Source: CAZNXE01 sp964576465 (lineage in GTDB: Bacteria; Planctomycetota; Planctomycetia; Pirellulales; JAEUIK01). Taken from it: 16,349 nucleotides of DNA. Numbering within the stretch: position 1 is the first letter of the stretch; every line of letters starts with the position of its first letter. This document shows positions 7,209 through 15,154 of the stretch, piece by piece. The stretch is taken from the NCBI GenBank assembly GCA_964576465.1, contig CAZNXE010000111.1, forward strand, positions 1 through 16,349, in the 5' to 3' direction. Both the position numbers and the translations under genes were made by a program. The notes under the pieces were generated by a model. The model had not been told where the DNA came from, ran no database searches, and saw only the letters and a program-made list of their open reading frames with translations.

Positions 7209-7238
7209 GGTTAGCGGTTCGAGCCCGCTCGTCTCCAC
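7209..7238 (+). repeat. Direct repeat copy B: tRNA 3' end, possible attachment site
   Basis: The T arm pairs perfectly here (agcgg-ttcgagc-ccgct), followed by cgtctcca, the 3' acceptor strand of the tRNA. Upstream, gcagc/ggtgc (7190-7206) is only a poor anticodon stem, so the tRNA character is clear only over these 30 bases. It matches 6505-6534 at 29 of 30 positions. Confidence 0.65.
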
Positions 7239-7549
7239 TTCTTCAATTCCTGGGGAACACTTCATGTCTCCCGGCCAGATGGGGACGGTGTGAGTCGATT
7301 AACCCATCTTTTCCAATCAGGCAACAATGCACACCGGTTTGCTGCACAATTCGACCGCACGCTGAACGCATCCCGCGACATGCCTAGCGTGATCGATCGC
7401 GAGTAGAATCCACGGGTCTCGGCTGGGAAACTGGATTTGCAGCACTTCGACTGTTGGGTAGAATAATAAGTCACCCCTTGGGTTGGTTACCTCCATGTCG
7501 GTACTCGACCCGCTTCCCTCCCCAAGACATGTCAGTGAGAGCAACGATC
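7239..7549. other. Intergenic region before the PSD1/cytochrome gene
   Basis: No gene is supported. The + strand frame is open from 7454 but its first 32 codons precede the signal peptide and look untranslated. Reverse frames lack family motifs; one reverse-strand segment (SRDPWILLAIDHARHVAGCV, near 7370-7430) has a protein-like texture, but I cannot name a family. The promoter of the following gene probably lies here. Confidence 0.5.
7437..7464 (+). promoter_or_regulatory. Candidate promoter of the PSD1/cytochrome gene
   Basis: A -35-like ttgcag (7437-7442) is separated by 16 bases from a -10-like tagaat (7459-7464). The start codon lies about 85 bases further on. The -10 box matches the sigma-70 consensus at five of six positions; the -35 at three to four. 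Planctomycete promoters are poorly described, so confidence is low. Confidence 0.3.
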
Positions 7550-10252
7550 ATGCGTCGCACATTGCTCGTTTGTACTTCGGTGTTGGTTTCCTTGCTGCCG
7601 GTATCGACTGCCGTGGCTGAAGAGCCTCCGGTCTCTGATCCAAAGGCTAGTGGCATCGAGCTGTTCGAGAAACAGATTAAGCCGGTGCTGATCGAGCAAT
7701 GTTACGAGTGTCACTCGAACAACGGAAACGATATCGAAGGCGGTTTGGAACTCGACTCGCCATCGGGCATGGCTCGCGGCGGCGACTCGGGGCCGATGCT
7801 GCTGGCGCACGAAGCCCAAAAGAGCATGCTGCTGCGGATGCTTCGCCATGAAGAGGATGTCTCGGGAATGCCGCCTGAGCATCAGCTTTCCGAAGAAGTT
7901 GTTCAGGCCTTTGAAGAGTGGATCCGCCTCGGCGCGCCCGACACTCGCGAAGAGACCGGACCGACGGCAAAAGAGCAACGCCTGGAAGACTCTCGCGGGC
8001 ATTGGGCATTTCAACCGCCTCGTGCAGTCGTGCCGCCCGCGGTGCAATTGGCCGATTGGCCGCGTGACGCAACGATCGACACATTCTTGTTGGCCCGAAT
8101 GGAAGCCGAGGGTGTGAAGCCGGTGGTCGACGCCAATCGTCGCACGCTCATTCGGCGCGTTTCCTTTGACCTGATCGGACTGCCACCCTCGCCTGAGGAT
8201 GTCGAAGCGTTCGTCGCGAACGAGGCTCCCGAAGCACTAGCAAATCTGATCGACCGCCTGCTGGCCTCGCCTCAGTTCGGAGAGCGTTGGGGACGTCACT
8301 GGCTCGATGTGGTTCGCTACGCGGAATCGAGCGGCATGGAGTTCAACTTCACGTACCCCCATGCGTGGCCCTATCGCAACTATGTGATCGACGCGTTCAA
8401 CGTGGATAAGCCTTTCGACGTATTTCTCCGCGAGCAAATCGCCGGTGATCTGCTGCCGGCCACCGAAGGTGAGTCGCCTGAAGCGTTCGAGTCTCGGCGG
8501 ATTGCCCCCAGCATGTTGGCGTTCGGCCCCAAACGACACAACTCCGGCGGCGTTGAATACCAGATGGATGTGGTGGACGATCAGATCAACACCGTCTGCG
8601 GTGCGACCCTAGCGCTGACGGTTTCCTGTGCCCGTTGCCACGACCACAAATTCGACCCGATCCCCACGACGGACTACTACGCCCTGGCAGGAATCTTTCT
8701 CAGCACCGAGCCTCTTTACGGCACGATCAAACAGAAGTACAGCAACAATCCCACCGACCTGCTACCGATTGGTCCCGGCGCGTTGGAAATGCACGCGGCT
8801 GCCGAAGGACATGAGAAGCAGATCCAAGAGGTCGAAACGCCGCTTGTCGCCAGTCGCGAGGAACTGAAGAAGGCGACTGAGGCTGAATTGCAGGCAACTG
8901 CGGCAAAGGTTGATACCGAATCTCGGCTGGCTGCCGCCACGGCAATGCTTGAAGTGGAGGTTTCCGCTGAAGAAGTCCCCGCCGAGTCGAGCAATCCGGA
9001 AGAGGGTGAAACCAGCGAGGAGAATGAGGTGGCCCAAGCCGCGGACGAGGCTACCCCAGAAGAACCTGCCGCCGAGCAAAAGCCGGTCACACAAGAGGAA
9101 CTTGACCAGACGATCGCGTTGTTAGCCGAGGCGACGGCGCGTGTGACCACACTCAAGGATGAGATCGCCACATTCGAAGCAAAGGCCGAAGCGTTGAAGA
9201 AGAGTCGACCGGCGCGACCGTCCTACGCAATGACCGCTCGCGATCGAGCCAAACCGGCCGATACGACGGTGGCCGTTCGTGGGAATTTCCGCGAGCGTGG
9301 CGATGTCGTGCCACGCGGATTCCTAGGTGCGGTAGGAGTGGTCAATCCGCCACCGATTGAGGAAGGTCACAGCGGTCGCCTGGAGCTGGCCGATTGGATT
9401 ACCCGCGCCGACAACCCCCTCACGGCTCGCGTGATGGTCAATCGTATCTGGCACCATCTGTTCGGTCGTGGGTTGGTCTCGACGGTGGACAACTTTGGCA
9501 TGATCGGCAAGGCGCCGACCCATCCCGAGTTACTCGATGCGCTGGCGCTGCATTTTGTCAGCGAGGGCTGGTCGGTGAAGAAAACGATCCGCACAATCAT
9601 GCTCAGTCGTGCCTACCAACTCAGTAGCGCACCGGACGCCGATAATAGCACGATCGATCCCGACAATCGGCTGTTGTGGCGGGCCACACCCCGACGGCTC
9701 GAAGCCGAAACCATCCGAGATGCTGTTCTGGCGGTCAGCGGGCAGCTCGACCTTGAACGGCCCGAGGGCTCTACGGTCACGTCGCTGGGCGACCAATTGG
9801 TCCGCGGCATCGCGATGGAGAAACTTCAACCACCCAGCACACACCGCAGTGTCTACCTACCGGTGGTGCGAGACTATGTGCCCGAGTTGTTCGATCTGTT
9901 CGACTTCCCCTCGCCGAGTTTGGTCAGTGGGCGGCGCTCGGTCACAAATGTGCCATCGCAGGCACTCTATTTGCGAAATTCAACGTTCATTGCCGAACAG
10001 GCGAAACATGCGGCCCGGCGACTCTTGGCCTCACAGCAGGTAAGCGACGATGCCGCTCGTGTCGATCTGGCGACGCTATGGACACTGAGTCGAGGGGCCT
10101 CGGATGCTGAACGGACAGGCGCATTGAAGTTGATTGAACAAGTGCGTCAAACCGAGGTCGAGGGCACCGACCGCAACGTCGCCGCCTGGAGCGCCTGGTT
10201 CCTCACTTTATACACGACTGCCGAATTTCGATATCTGGTGGATATTAACTAG
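7550..10252 (+). CDS. PSD1 / planctomycete cytochrome c domain protein (DUF1549-DUF1553)
   Basis: A 900-residue exported protein of a family expanded in planctomycetes. The ATG at 7550 opens a clear signal peptide (MRRTLLVCTSVLVSLLPVST, then AVAEE); an ATG at 7529 would only add seven residues. A cytochrome-like domain follows with heme motif CYECH (51-55). The DUF1549 region (about 175-380) ends in CARCHDHKFDPI with a second CxxCH (360-364). A charged coiled-coil insertion occupies about 413-551, and DUF1553 covers about 612-895 (LADWITRADNPLTARVMVNR onwards). The biochemical role of the family is unsettled; the heme motifs suggest redox activity, and neighbours of this family often include degradative enzymes. 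It is followed 51 bases later by the DUF1501 gene, its usual partner, and they probably form an operon. Confidence 0.92.
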   Translation: MRRTLLVCTSVLVSLLPVSTAVAEEPPVSDPKASGIELFEKQIKPVLIEQCYECHSNNGNDIEGGLELDSPSGMARGGDSGPMLLAHEAQKSMLLRMLRHEEDVSGMPPEHQLSEEVVQAFEEWIRLGAPDTREETGPTAKEQRLEDSRGHWAFQPPRAVVPPAVQLADWPRDATIDTFLLARMEAEGVKPVVDANRRTLIRRVSFDLIGLPPSPEDVEAFVANEAPEALANLIDRLLASPQFGERWGRHWLDVVRYAESSGMEFNFTYPHAWPYRNYVIDAFNVDKPFDVFLREQIAGDLLPATEGESPEAFESRRIAPSMLAFGPKRHNSGGVEYQMDVVDDQINTVCGATLALTVSCARCHDHKFDPIPTTDYYALAGIFLSTEPLYGTIKQKYSNNPTDLLPIGPGALEMHAAAEGHEKQIQEVETPLVASREELKKATEAELQATAAKVDTESRLAAATAMLEVEVSAEEVPAESSNPEEGETSEENEVAQAADEATPEEPAAEQKPVTQEELDQTIALLAEATARVTTLKDEIATFEAKAEALKKSRPARPSYAMTARDRAKPADTTVAVRGNFRERGDVVPRGFLGAVGVVNPPPIEEGHSGRLELADWITRADNPLTARVMVNRIWHHLFGRGLVSTVDNFGMIGKAPTHPELLDALALHFVSEGWSVKKTIRTIMLSRAYQLSSAPDADNSTIDPDNRLLWRATPRRLEAETIRDAVLAVSGQLDLERPEGSTVTSLGDQLVRGIAMEKLQPPSTHRSVYLPVVRDYVPELFDLFDFPSPSLVSGRRSVTNVPSQALYLRNSTFIAEQAKHAARRLLASQQVSDDAARVDLATLWTLSRGASDAERTGALKLIEQVRQTEVEGTDRNVAAWSAWFLTLYTTAEFRYLVDIN

Positions 10253-10303
10253 CCCCGTCGCGCATCATAGCGCCGCAACGAAATGCCTGGGAGCATCGCT
10301 GCC

Positions 10304-11680
10304 ATGAGCAACCCTTTAACGCAACCGACTTTGTCTCGCCGCCAATGGCTGAAAGTGGGCGCCTGCGGGCTGGGCTCACTTACGCTGACAGGCCTGATCC
10401 CCAACCGAAGTGAGGCCGGCTTGCTTACGCCCAAGGCCCCGCACTTCGAGCCCCGGGCGAAACGGGTCATTTTCTTGTTCATCAATGGCGGCCCGTCGCA
10501 GTTCGAGTCGTTCGACCACAAGCCGCAGCTCAAGGCTGCCGGTGGCAAGAAGGGCATGAAGAAGGGAACGTTGCTCGCCCCGCTCTACGAGTTTGCCCAA
10601 CATGGCGCGAGCGGCATGTGGATCTCGGAAGTCTTTCCGCACTTGGCCAAACAAGCCGACCACCTATGCATGCTCAACGGCATGACAGGGCCCAGCCGCG
10701 CCCATCCGATTGCGATTCCGATGCTGCACACCGGCGAGTTTCAGTTCGTCCGACCTTCGCTGGGGGCATGGGTGTTGTATGGCCTGGGAACCGAAAATCA
10801 GGATCTTCCAGGCTTCTTCACGGTCAAGCCAACCCGCACCTTCGGTGGACCGTCGAACTACGGCAGTGCGTTCTTGCCCAGCACGTTCCAGGCGACACGC
10901 TTGGGCTGGGAAGGTCAGCCTGTTAAGGACGCCGCGATCAGAAATCTCGCTTCGCACCATGGCCTTCCCCCCGACGCTGCCCGAGGTGCGTTGGAGTTGG
11001 CCCAAACGATGAACCAACAGCTTCTCGGTCAGACCGAAGATGTGCAGGGCGTGATCGACTCGCTCGATCTCAGCGAGCGGATGCAGCAGGCCGTTCCCGA
11101 GGTGATGAACCTAGAAAGCGAAACGAAGGCCACGCTTGAGATGTACGGAATTGGCGGTGGTCCGACCGATGACTTCGGACGGCAATGCCTCCTCGCAAGG
11201 CGGCTCGTTGAATCGGGGGTTCGCTTCGTCGAGCTCCACTCCAGCGGCTGGGACCATCACAGCAACCTCGACAAGTTCAACGCCAAAGCAGAACTAATCG
11301 ATCAACCGATTGCGGCCCTGCTGGCCGATCTCGCGCAGCGCGGTCTGTTGGACGACACACTGGTGTTGTGGACAGGCGAATTCGGTCGCGAACCGGAAAC
11401 ACAAGTGCTCGATGGCAAGGAGACCATCGGACGCGACCACAACGCCTCGGGCTATACCGCCTGGTTGGCAGGTGGTGGTGTTCGGGCCGGTCTAACACAC
11501 GGCACGACCGACGAGCTTGGCTATAAGACCGTCGAGGGCGAGGTCCACCTTCACGATCTGCATGCAACGATGCTTCATTTGCTCGGTCTCGACCATACGA
11601 AGCTTGTCTATCGATACGGTGGACGTGACTTCCGTCTCACGAACATCCACGGCAACGTGGTTCACGACATCATCGCTTAG
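10304..11680 (+). CDS. DUF1501 protein, Tat-exported
   Basis: A 458-residue protein of the DUF1501 family, which belongs to the alkaline phosphatase/sulfatase-like fold; no activity is established. The N terminus has a twin-arginine signal, LSRRQWLKVGACGLGSLTLT (Arg12, Arg13), implying export folded and perhaps with a bound metal. Family segments visible in order are FLFINGGPSQFESFDHKP, GVRFVELHSSGWDHHSNLD, WTGEFGREPETQ, GRDHNASGYTAWLAGGGVRA and a C-terminal HDLHATMLHLLGLDHTKL. The ATG at 10304 is chosen because gggag (10289-10293) precedes it; an ATG at 10283 would add seven residues and has no such motif. Spacing of 51 bases to the PSD1 gene fits an operon. A palindromic repeat follows its stop by about 40 bases. 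Confidence 0.9.
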   Translation: MSNPLTQPTLSRRQWLKVGACGLGSLTLTGLIPNRSEAGLLTPKAPHFEPRAKRVIFLFINGGPSQFESFDHKPQLKAAGGKKGMKKGTLLAPLYEFAQHGASGMWISEVFPHLAKQADHLCMLNGMTGPSRAHPIAIPMLHTGEFQFVRPSLGAWVLYGLGTENQDLPGFFTVKPTRTFGGPSNYGSAFLPSTFQATRLGWEGQPVKDAAIRNLASHHGLPPDAARGALELAQTMNQQLLGQTEDVQGVIDSLDLSERMQQAVPEVMNLESETKATLEMYGIGGGPTDDFGRQCLLARRLVESGVRFVELHSSGWDHHSNLDKFNAKAELIDQPIAALLADLAQRGLLDDTLVLWTGEFGREPETQVLDGKETIGRDHNASGYTAWLAGGGVRAGLTHGTTDELGYKTVEGEVHLHDLHATMLHLLGLDHTKLVYRYGGRDFRLTNIHGNVVHDIIA

Positions 11681-11722
11681 AATATGTTTTAGGCTTCCGG
11701 CAAATAAGAACGTACCAATCAC

Positions 11723-11787
11723 AACCCGACGCGTAAGCGAGGCAGCGCAGGGTATTATCGGTTGGTCCCTCGCTCACGCGTCGGGTT
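11723..11787. repeat. Dispersed palindromic repeat, copy 2, with long arms
   Basis: Arms of 19 bases (11723-11741 and 11769-11787) are reverse complements at 18 positions, starting aacccgacgcgt, around a 27-base loop. Bases 11734-11773 match the repeat at 41-80 at 36 of 40 positions. It lies between the DUF1501 stop and the next gene. The stem is strong enough to end or protect a transcript, but no T-run follows. Confidence 0.75.
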
Positions 11788-11855
11788 GATATATTCTCAT
11801 TCGCCGCTCGCCTAAGACGGCGACACGGTCGATGTGAAAACAAAGGAACGATGCC

Positions 11856-13367
11856 ATGAAATGGATCGCCCTCCTGCCGCTGCTACTGTCGAGCGTTGTG
11901 TCCCTCGCTTGCGCCCAAGAGACGAACCTCTGGCAGCCGGGGCTATCAGACCGCCAACTTGCCATGCAGCGGTGGTTTTCAGAAATCACCGATCAAAGCG
12001 ATCGCACGGCCCAACCGTGGCAGTCCTTCATCGACGACGGAAAGCAATTCAACCTGAAGAGCTTGCGATATCAACTGGCGTTTGGTGGCTATGGCTGTGC
12101 CGTGATGGCTGCCCAGACACCGGCCTATCGCGAAGTGGTTCATCGCCAGCTCGACGACATCTGCCAGCGTATGATTGACCGCCGTGTCTGGCAATTCGTC
12201 ACGCACTATTGGGATTACGGCGACGCCCCGACCGATCCGTGTTTCTTTGACAACGTCATGTACACCGGTCATTTGACGCAGCTCATGTGTCTTCAAGAAC
12301 TGCTCACGGGCGACCGCCGCTACTCGACCGAGGGATGGGATTTTGTCTCCGGTGATGGCCGCCGTGTGCATTACGATCTCGAGCAGGCCATCCAACGGAT
12401 GCACAAGCAGAGTGTGGAGAATAGCTCGGGAGGAATTTGTTGCGAGCCAGGCTTGGTGTTCGCCGTTTGCAACAATCACAGTTCGAATTCCTACACACTC
12501 TTCGATTTGCTCCATGGAACGAACTACTCGGAAGTGAACCAGAAATGGTTCGACTGGATGCGCAAGAACTTCCGTAATCCACATCCCAAGGCGCGGGAGC
12601 TTCTCTATGTTATCTACCAGAACGATGCCGAAAAGTTCTTGAAAATGGGCGACGTGGGAGCCGACTGCTGGGCACTCGGCTGGGGATATCCTTGGCATCC
12701 GACGACCGATTTCGCGAAAGCCGGCTGGAAGCACATTGTCGAAAAAGCACGCTGGAACAACCCTTGGCCCAACCAGCGATTCGTCAAGAGTAATCCGCTT
12801 TTTCAGGCCCAGGGTGCTACGCTCGGCTCGGCGAACTCGTTTCTGGTGCTGTTGGCCAAGCAAATGGAAGAACCTGACAGCAAGATTGCCCAAGACGTGA
12901 TCCGCTGGTTCGATGAGAACTATGGCAAGTACGTCGATCTCGACGGCGATGGCCACGCGGAGAGCTACTTCTACGATACCGACGACGGCTACCACATCCC
13001 AGCGACCGGCAACATTGCAGCAGCGCTCGCCACCGAGGGCGATTCGCTACGAAAGCTGTTCAATACCTCGCGAGAGAATATCTTGAACGCACCATCGCTC
13101 ACGCACGTCGACTACCCCAACGTTTACGTACGTCAGGCCGAGTTCACATTGCCGGTGCTGCGATTCACGGTGCTAAAAGGAGTTCCCGGTTTTACAGGCA
13201 CAACCAAGCTGGAGTGCAGCCAAATCGACGGCCAAGTGACCGTAACGCGCGACGGCAAGCCCTATACCAACTTCCGACAGCGCGGAACCAACCTAGTCAT
13301 TCGCTCCACAGTCGACCGCGAGCATGTTTTTGAGGTGCGGTTGAAACGCCCGGTGGTTGGCGGCTAG
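11856..13367 (+). CDS. Secreted linalool dehydratase/isomerase-like (Ldi domain) protein
   Basis: A 503-residue protein with an N-terminal signal peptide (MKWIALLPLLLSSVVSLACA, cleavage near residue 20). The body resembles the linalool dehydratase/isomerase domain, an alpha/alpha-barrel enzyme. The motif NVMYTGHLTQLMCLQELLTG carries His139, and GGICCEPGLVFAVCNNH carries Cys196 and Cys205. In the Castellaniella enzyme, as I recall, His129, Cys171 and Cys180 are catalytic, and the two Cys are also nine residues apart. A later DLDGDGHAES segment looks like a calcium-binding or beta-turn insertion. The true substrate is unknown; a terpene is not implied by the context. The start has aaagga 8 bases upstream. 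A general glycosidase-like alpha/alpha-barrel protein is the alternative reading. Confidence 0.7.
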   Translation: MKWIALLPLLLSSVVSLACAQETNLWQPGLSDRQLAMQRWFSEITDQSDRTAQPWQSFIDDGKQFNLKSLRYQLAFGGYGCAVMAAQTPAYREVVHRQLDDICQRMIDRRVWQFVTHYWDYGDAPTDPCFFDNVMYTGHLTQLMCLQELLTGDRRYSTEGWDFVSGDGRRVHYDLEQAIQRMHKQSVENSSGGICCEPGLVFAVCNNHSSNSYTLFDLLHGTNYSEVNQKWFDWMRKNFRNPHPKARELLYVIYQNDAEKFLKMGDVGADCWALGWGYPWHPTTDFAKAGWKHIVEKARWNNPWPNQRFVKSNPLFQAQGATLGSANSFLVLLAKQMEEPDSKIAQDVIRWFDENYGKYVDLDGDGHAESYFYDTDDGYHIPATGNIAAALATEGDSLRKLFNTSRENILNAPSLTHVDYPNVYVRQAEFTLPVLRFTVLKGVPGFTGTTKLECSQIDGQVTVTRDGKPYTNFRQRGTNLVIRSTVDREHVFEVRLKRPVVGG

Positions 13368-13452
13368 GCTAGGTTTTGTCATTTCTTAGAACCAAGAGCT
13401 GTCTCCATAGACGTTCTGGGGCAGGCACTTCGACGAGAGGTCTAATAGCGTT

Positions 13453-14841
13453 ATGCATCGTTTCCTGCGACAGCTTGTTGTCTTGAGCGTGCTGGTCGCG
13501 CCGCTAGCCGGGCTTGCTGGTGCTGCGGCGGCGGCCGAATTCGGGTTTGCCAAGGTCGACGTTACGCCCACCGAACCGGTGCGGCTTTCCGGATATAGCA
13601 ACCGTGAGACAGCTTTCGAGGGCGTCGATCAACCGCTCTATGCGCGGGCGATGGCGTTTCGTTATGACGAGGGCACCGTGCATGTCCTGGTGGCAGTCGA
13701 CTCGCTTGGCATTGCGGCTCCCATGACCCGGAGAATTCACGAGCAGCTTAAGCAACGGCATGGCATTTCGCGGGCTGATTTTGTCCTCTGCAACACGCAC
13801 ACGCATACGGCGCCCTATCTACTGGAATGCGCAACCAATCTGTTTGCCAAGCCTTTGAGCAAGGCAGAACGGGCGGCATCCGCGCGGTATGGCGACAAGC
13901 TTGTGGAGCAGATTGTCGCGGTGGTCGGGCAGGCGATCGACGACTTCGAGCCGGGACGAATGTTCTTTGCGGAGGGAAAAGCGACGTTCGCCACGAATCG
14001 TCGCTTGATCGAAAATGGCCGTTGCGTCGGCATGGGGCCGAACCCCAAGGGATCGGTCGACCATGCGTTGCCGATTCTAAAGATCACCGATGAAAGTGGG
14101 AGCGTGGTGCGCGGCATCGTGTTCAATTATGCCTGCCATTGCGTGACTTTTGCCAACCACAACCGCGTCAACGGCGATTGGGCCGGCTACGCGGTTGCCC
14201 TGACCGAAGCGGCGCAACCCGGGACCATTGCGCTTTGCACGGTTGGTTGTGGTGCCGATGCGAACTGTGGGCGGACCGGCGATACCATGCAGGCGCTCGC
14301 GCTTGCCGAGGCCCAAGGTCGAGAGATCGCCGATGAGGTCGGGCGGAAAGTAAAGGGCGAAATGGCCGAAGTGACCTCGCCCATGCAAAGTGCCTTTGGC
14401 TATGCCGAGCTATCATTTGATCGACCGTCGGTAGAACATCTTCGGGAAAAGCTGAACGACCGCGCGTCAACGGTCCGCCGCCATGCGAGCAACATGCTGG
14501 CCCTCTATCAGCAGGACGGGCATTTGCCACAGAGCTATCCGATGCCGCTGCAAGTGTGGCGATTTGGCGAGCAGTTGACGATGGTGTTCTTGGGTGGCGA
14601 AGTCGTGTCGCGGTACGCGCTGCGGATCAAGCACGAACTGCCGCAAGACCGAGTATGGGTATCGGCTTATTCCAACGATGTATTTGGCTATGTGGCCACC
14701 GAGCAAATGCGTGATGAAGGTGGTTACGAGGTCGACTTCTCGATGGTCTTCTACAACCAGCCCGGTCGTTGGGCAAGTGGTACCGAAGAGCTCATCTTCG
14801 ACCGACTTCACGAGCTACTGCGTGCCGTGAAGGAAGAGTAG
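13453..14841 (+). CDS. Secreted neutral/alkaline ceramidase-like hydrolase
   Basis: A 462-residue protein with a signal peptide (about 1-27, ending GAAAAA) and the N-terminal domain of neutral/alkaline non-lysosomal ceramidases, zinc-dependent amidases. Visible motifs are NTHTHTAP (His116 and His118), NYACHCVTF (His229), GDWAGYA, GGEVVSRY (Glu383) and FGYVAT (Tyr413). The spacing resembles the His-His-Glu-Tyr zinc ligands of bacterial ceramidase. The segment aligned with the nucleophilic Ser reads VGCGADANCG and lacks that Ser, as I believe many planctomycete relatives do. It also lacks the C-terminal Ig-like domain of true ceramidases (about 650-700 residues), so ceramide may not be the substrate. 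The gene follows the Ldi-like gene by 85 bases and may be cotranscribed; gagagg near 13435 is a modest ribosome binding site. Confidence 0.8.
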   Translation: MHRFLRQLVVLSVLVAPLAGLAGAAAAAEFGFAKVDVTPTEPVRLSGYSNRETAFEGVDQPLYARAMAFRYDEGTVHVLVAVDSLGIAAPMTRRIHEQLKQRHGISRADFVLCNTHTHTAPYLLECATNLFAKPLSKAERAASARYGDKLVEQIVAVVGQAIDDFEPGRMFFAEGKATFATNRRLIENGRCVGMGPNPKGSVDHALPILKITDESGSVVRGIVFNYACHCVTFANHNRVNGDWAGYAVALTEAAQPGTIALCTVGCGADANCGRTGDTMQALALAEAQGREIADEVGRKVKGEMAEVTSPMQSAFGYAELSFDRPSVEHLREKLNDRASTVRRHASNMLALYQQDGHLPQSYPMPLQVWRFGEQLTMVFLGGEVVSRYALRIKHELPQDRVWVSAYSNDVFGYVATEQMRDEGGYEVDFSMVFYNQPGRWASGTEELIFDRLHELLRAVKEE

Positions 14842-15154
14842 CACTCGCCTTCAAACAAGGGCAGGGCCGATCCTGTCTGAATGCGGGGGAATTCCTTTCG
14901 CAGGTATCTCTCGCGGGATTCCTTTTCGCCATTTACCTGGCTGAGCATCTCCTCGCAATCGAAACCGCGGCGGAGGTCACGCGCCTTGCCGGCTGTTTCT
15001 TCCTTCGGAATCCGATACATTCTTTGTTGGGTTCGACTTTCGTGGTGCGGTGGGTGTCATGGCGGTAGCCGATTCTTGGGCCGATGTGATGGTGGTTGGC
15101 GGTGGGATTGCTGGGGTTGTCGTCGCATTGAAGTTGTGGGAGGCGATCGATCAC
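14842..15154. other. Intergenic region before the peroxidase gene
   Basis: I see no gene. Two near-copies of ggattcctttcgc (around 14889 and 14918) lie about 30 bases apart, the first reading ggaattcctttcgc. Bases 15060-15150 are G/T-rich and in the peroxidase frame translate as a Gly/Val-rich stretch reminiscent of a nucleotide-binding loop, which is probably fortuitous. The peroxidase frame is open from 15050, but its signal peptide begins only at 15155. Confidence 0.5.
15138..15143 (+). promoter_or_regulatory. Ribosome binding site deciding a GTG start
   Basis: The motif gggagg lies 11 bases before the GTG at 15155. That GTG opens a hydrophobic signal peptide, whereas upstream ATG codons would place about 30 extra residues in front of it. 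Confidence 0.6.

Noticed and set aside
11979..12995. 338-codon reverse frame opposite the Ldi-like gene
   Set aside because: Long antisense frames are common in genes of this base composition; the + strand product has a signal peptide and conserved motifs, the reverse one has none.
14842..14900. Intrinsic terminator after the ceramidase-like gene
   Set aside because: The gggcagg/cctgtc pairing is short and imperfect and has no T-run.
15059..15154. Possible remnant of an FAD-dependent oxidoreductase (DVMVVGGGIAG)
   Set aside because: Only about 20 residues fit, the DNA is G/T-rich and repetitive, and no further flavoprotein sequence follows; chance similarity is more likely.
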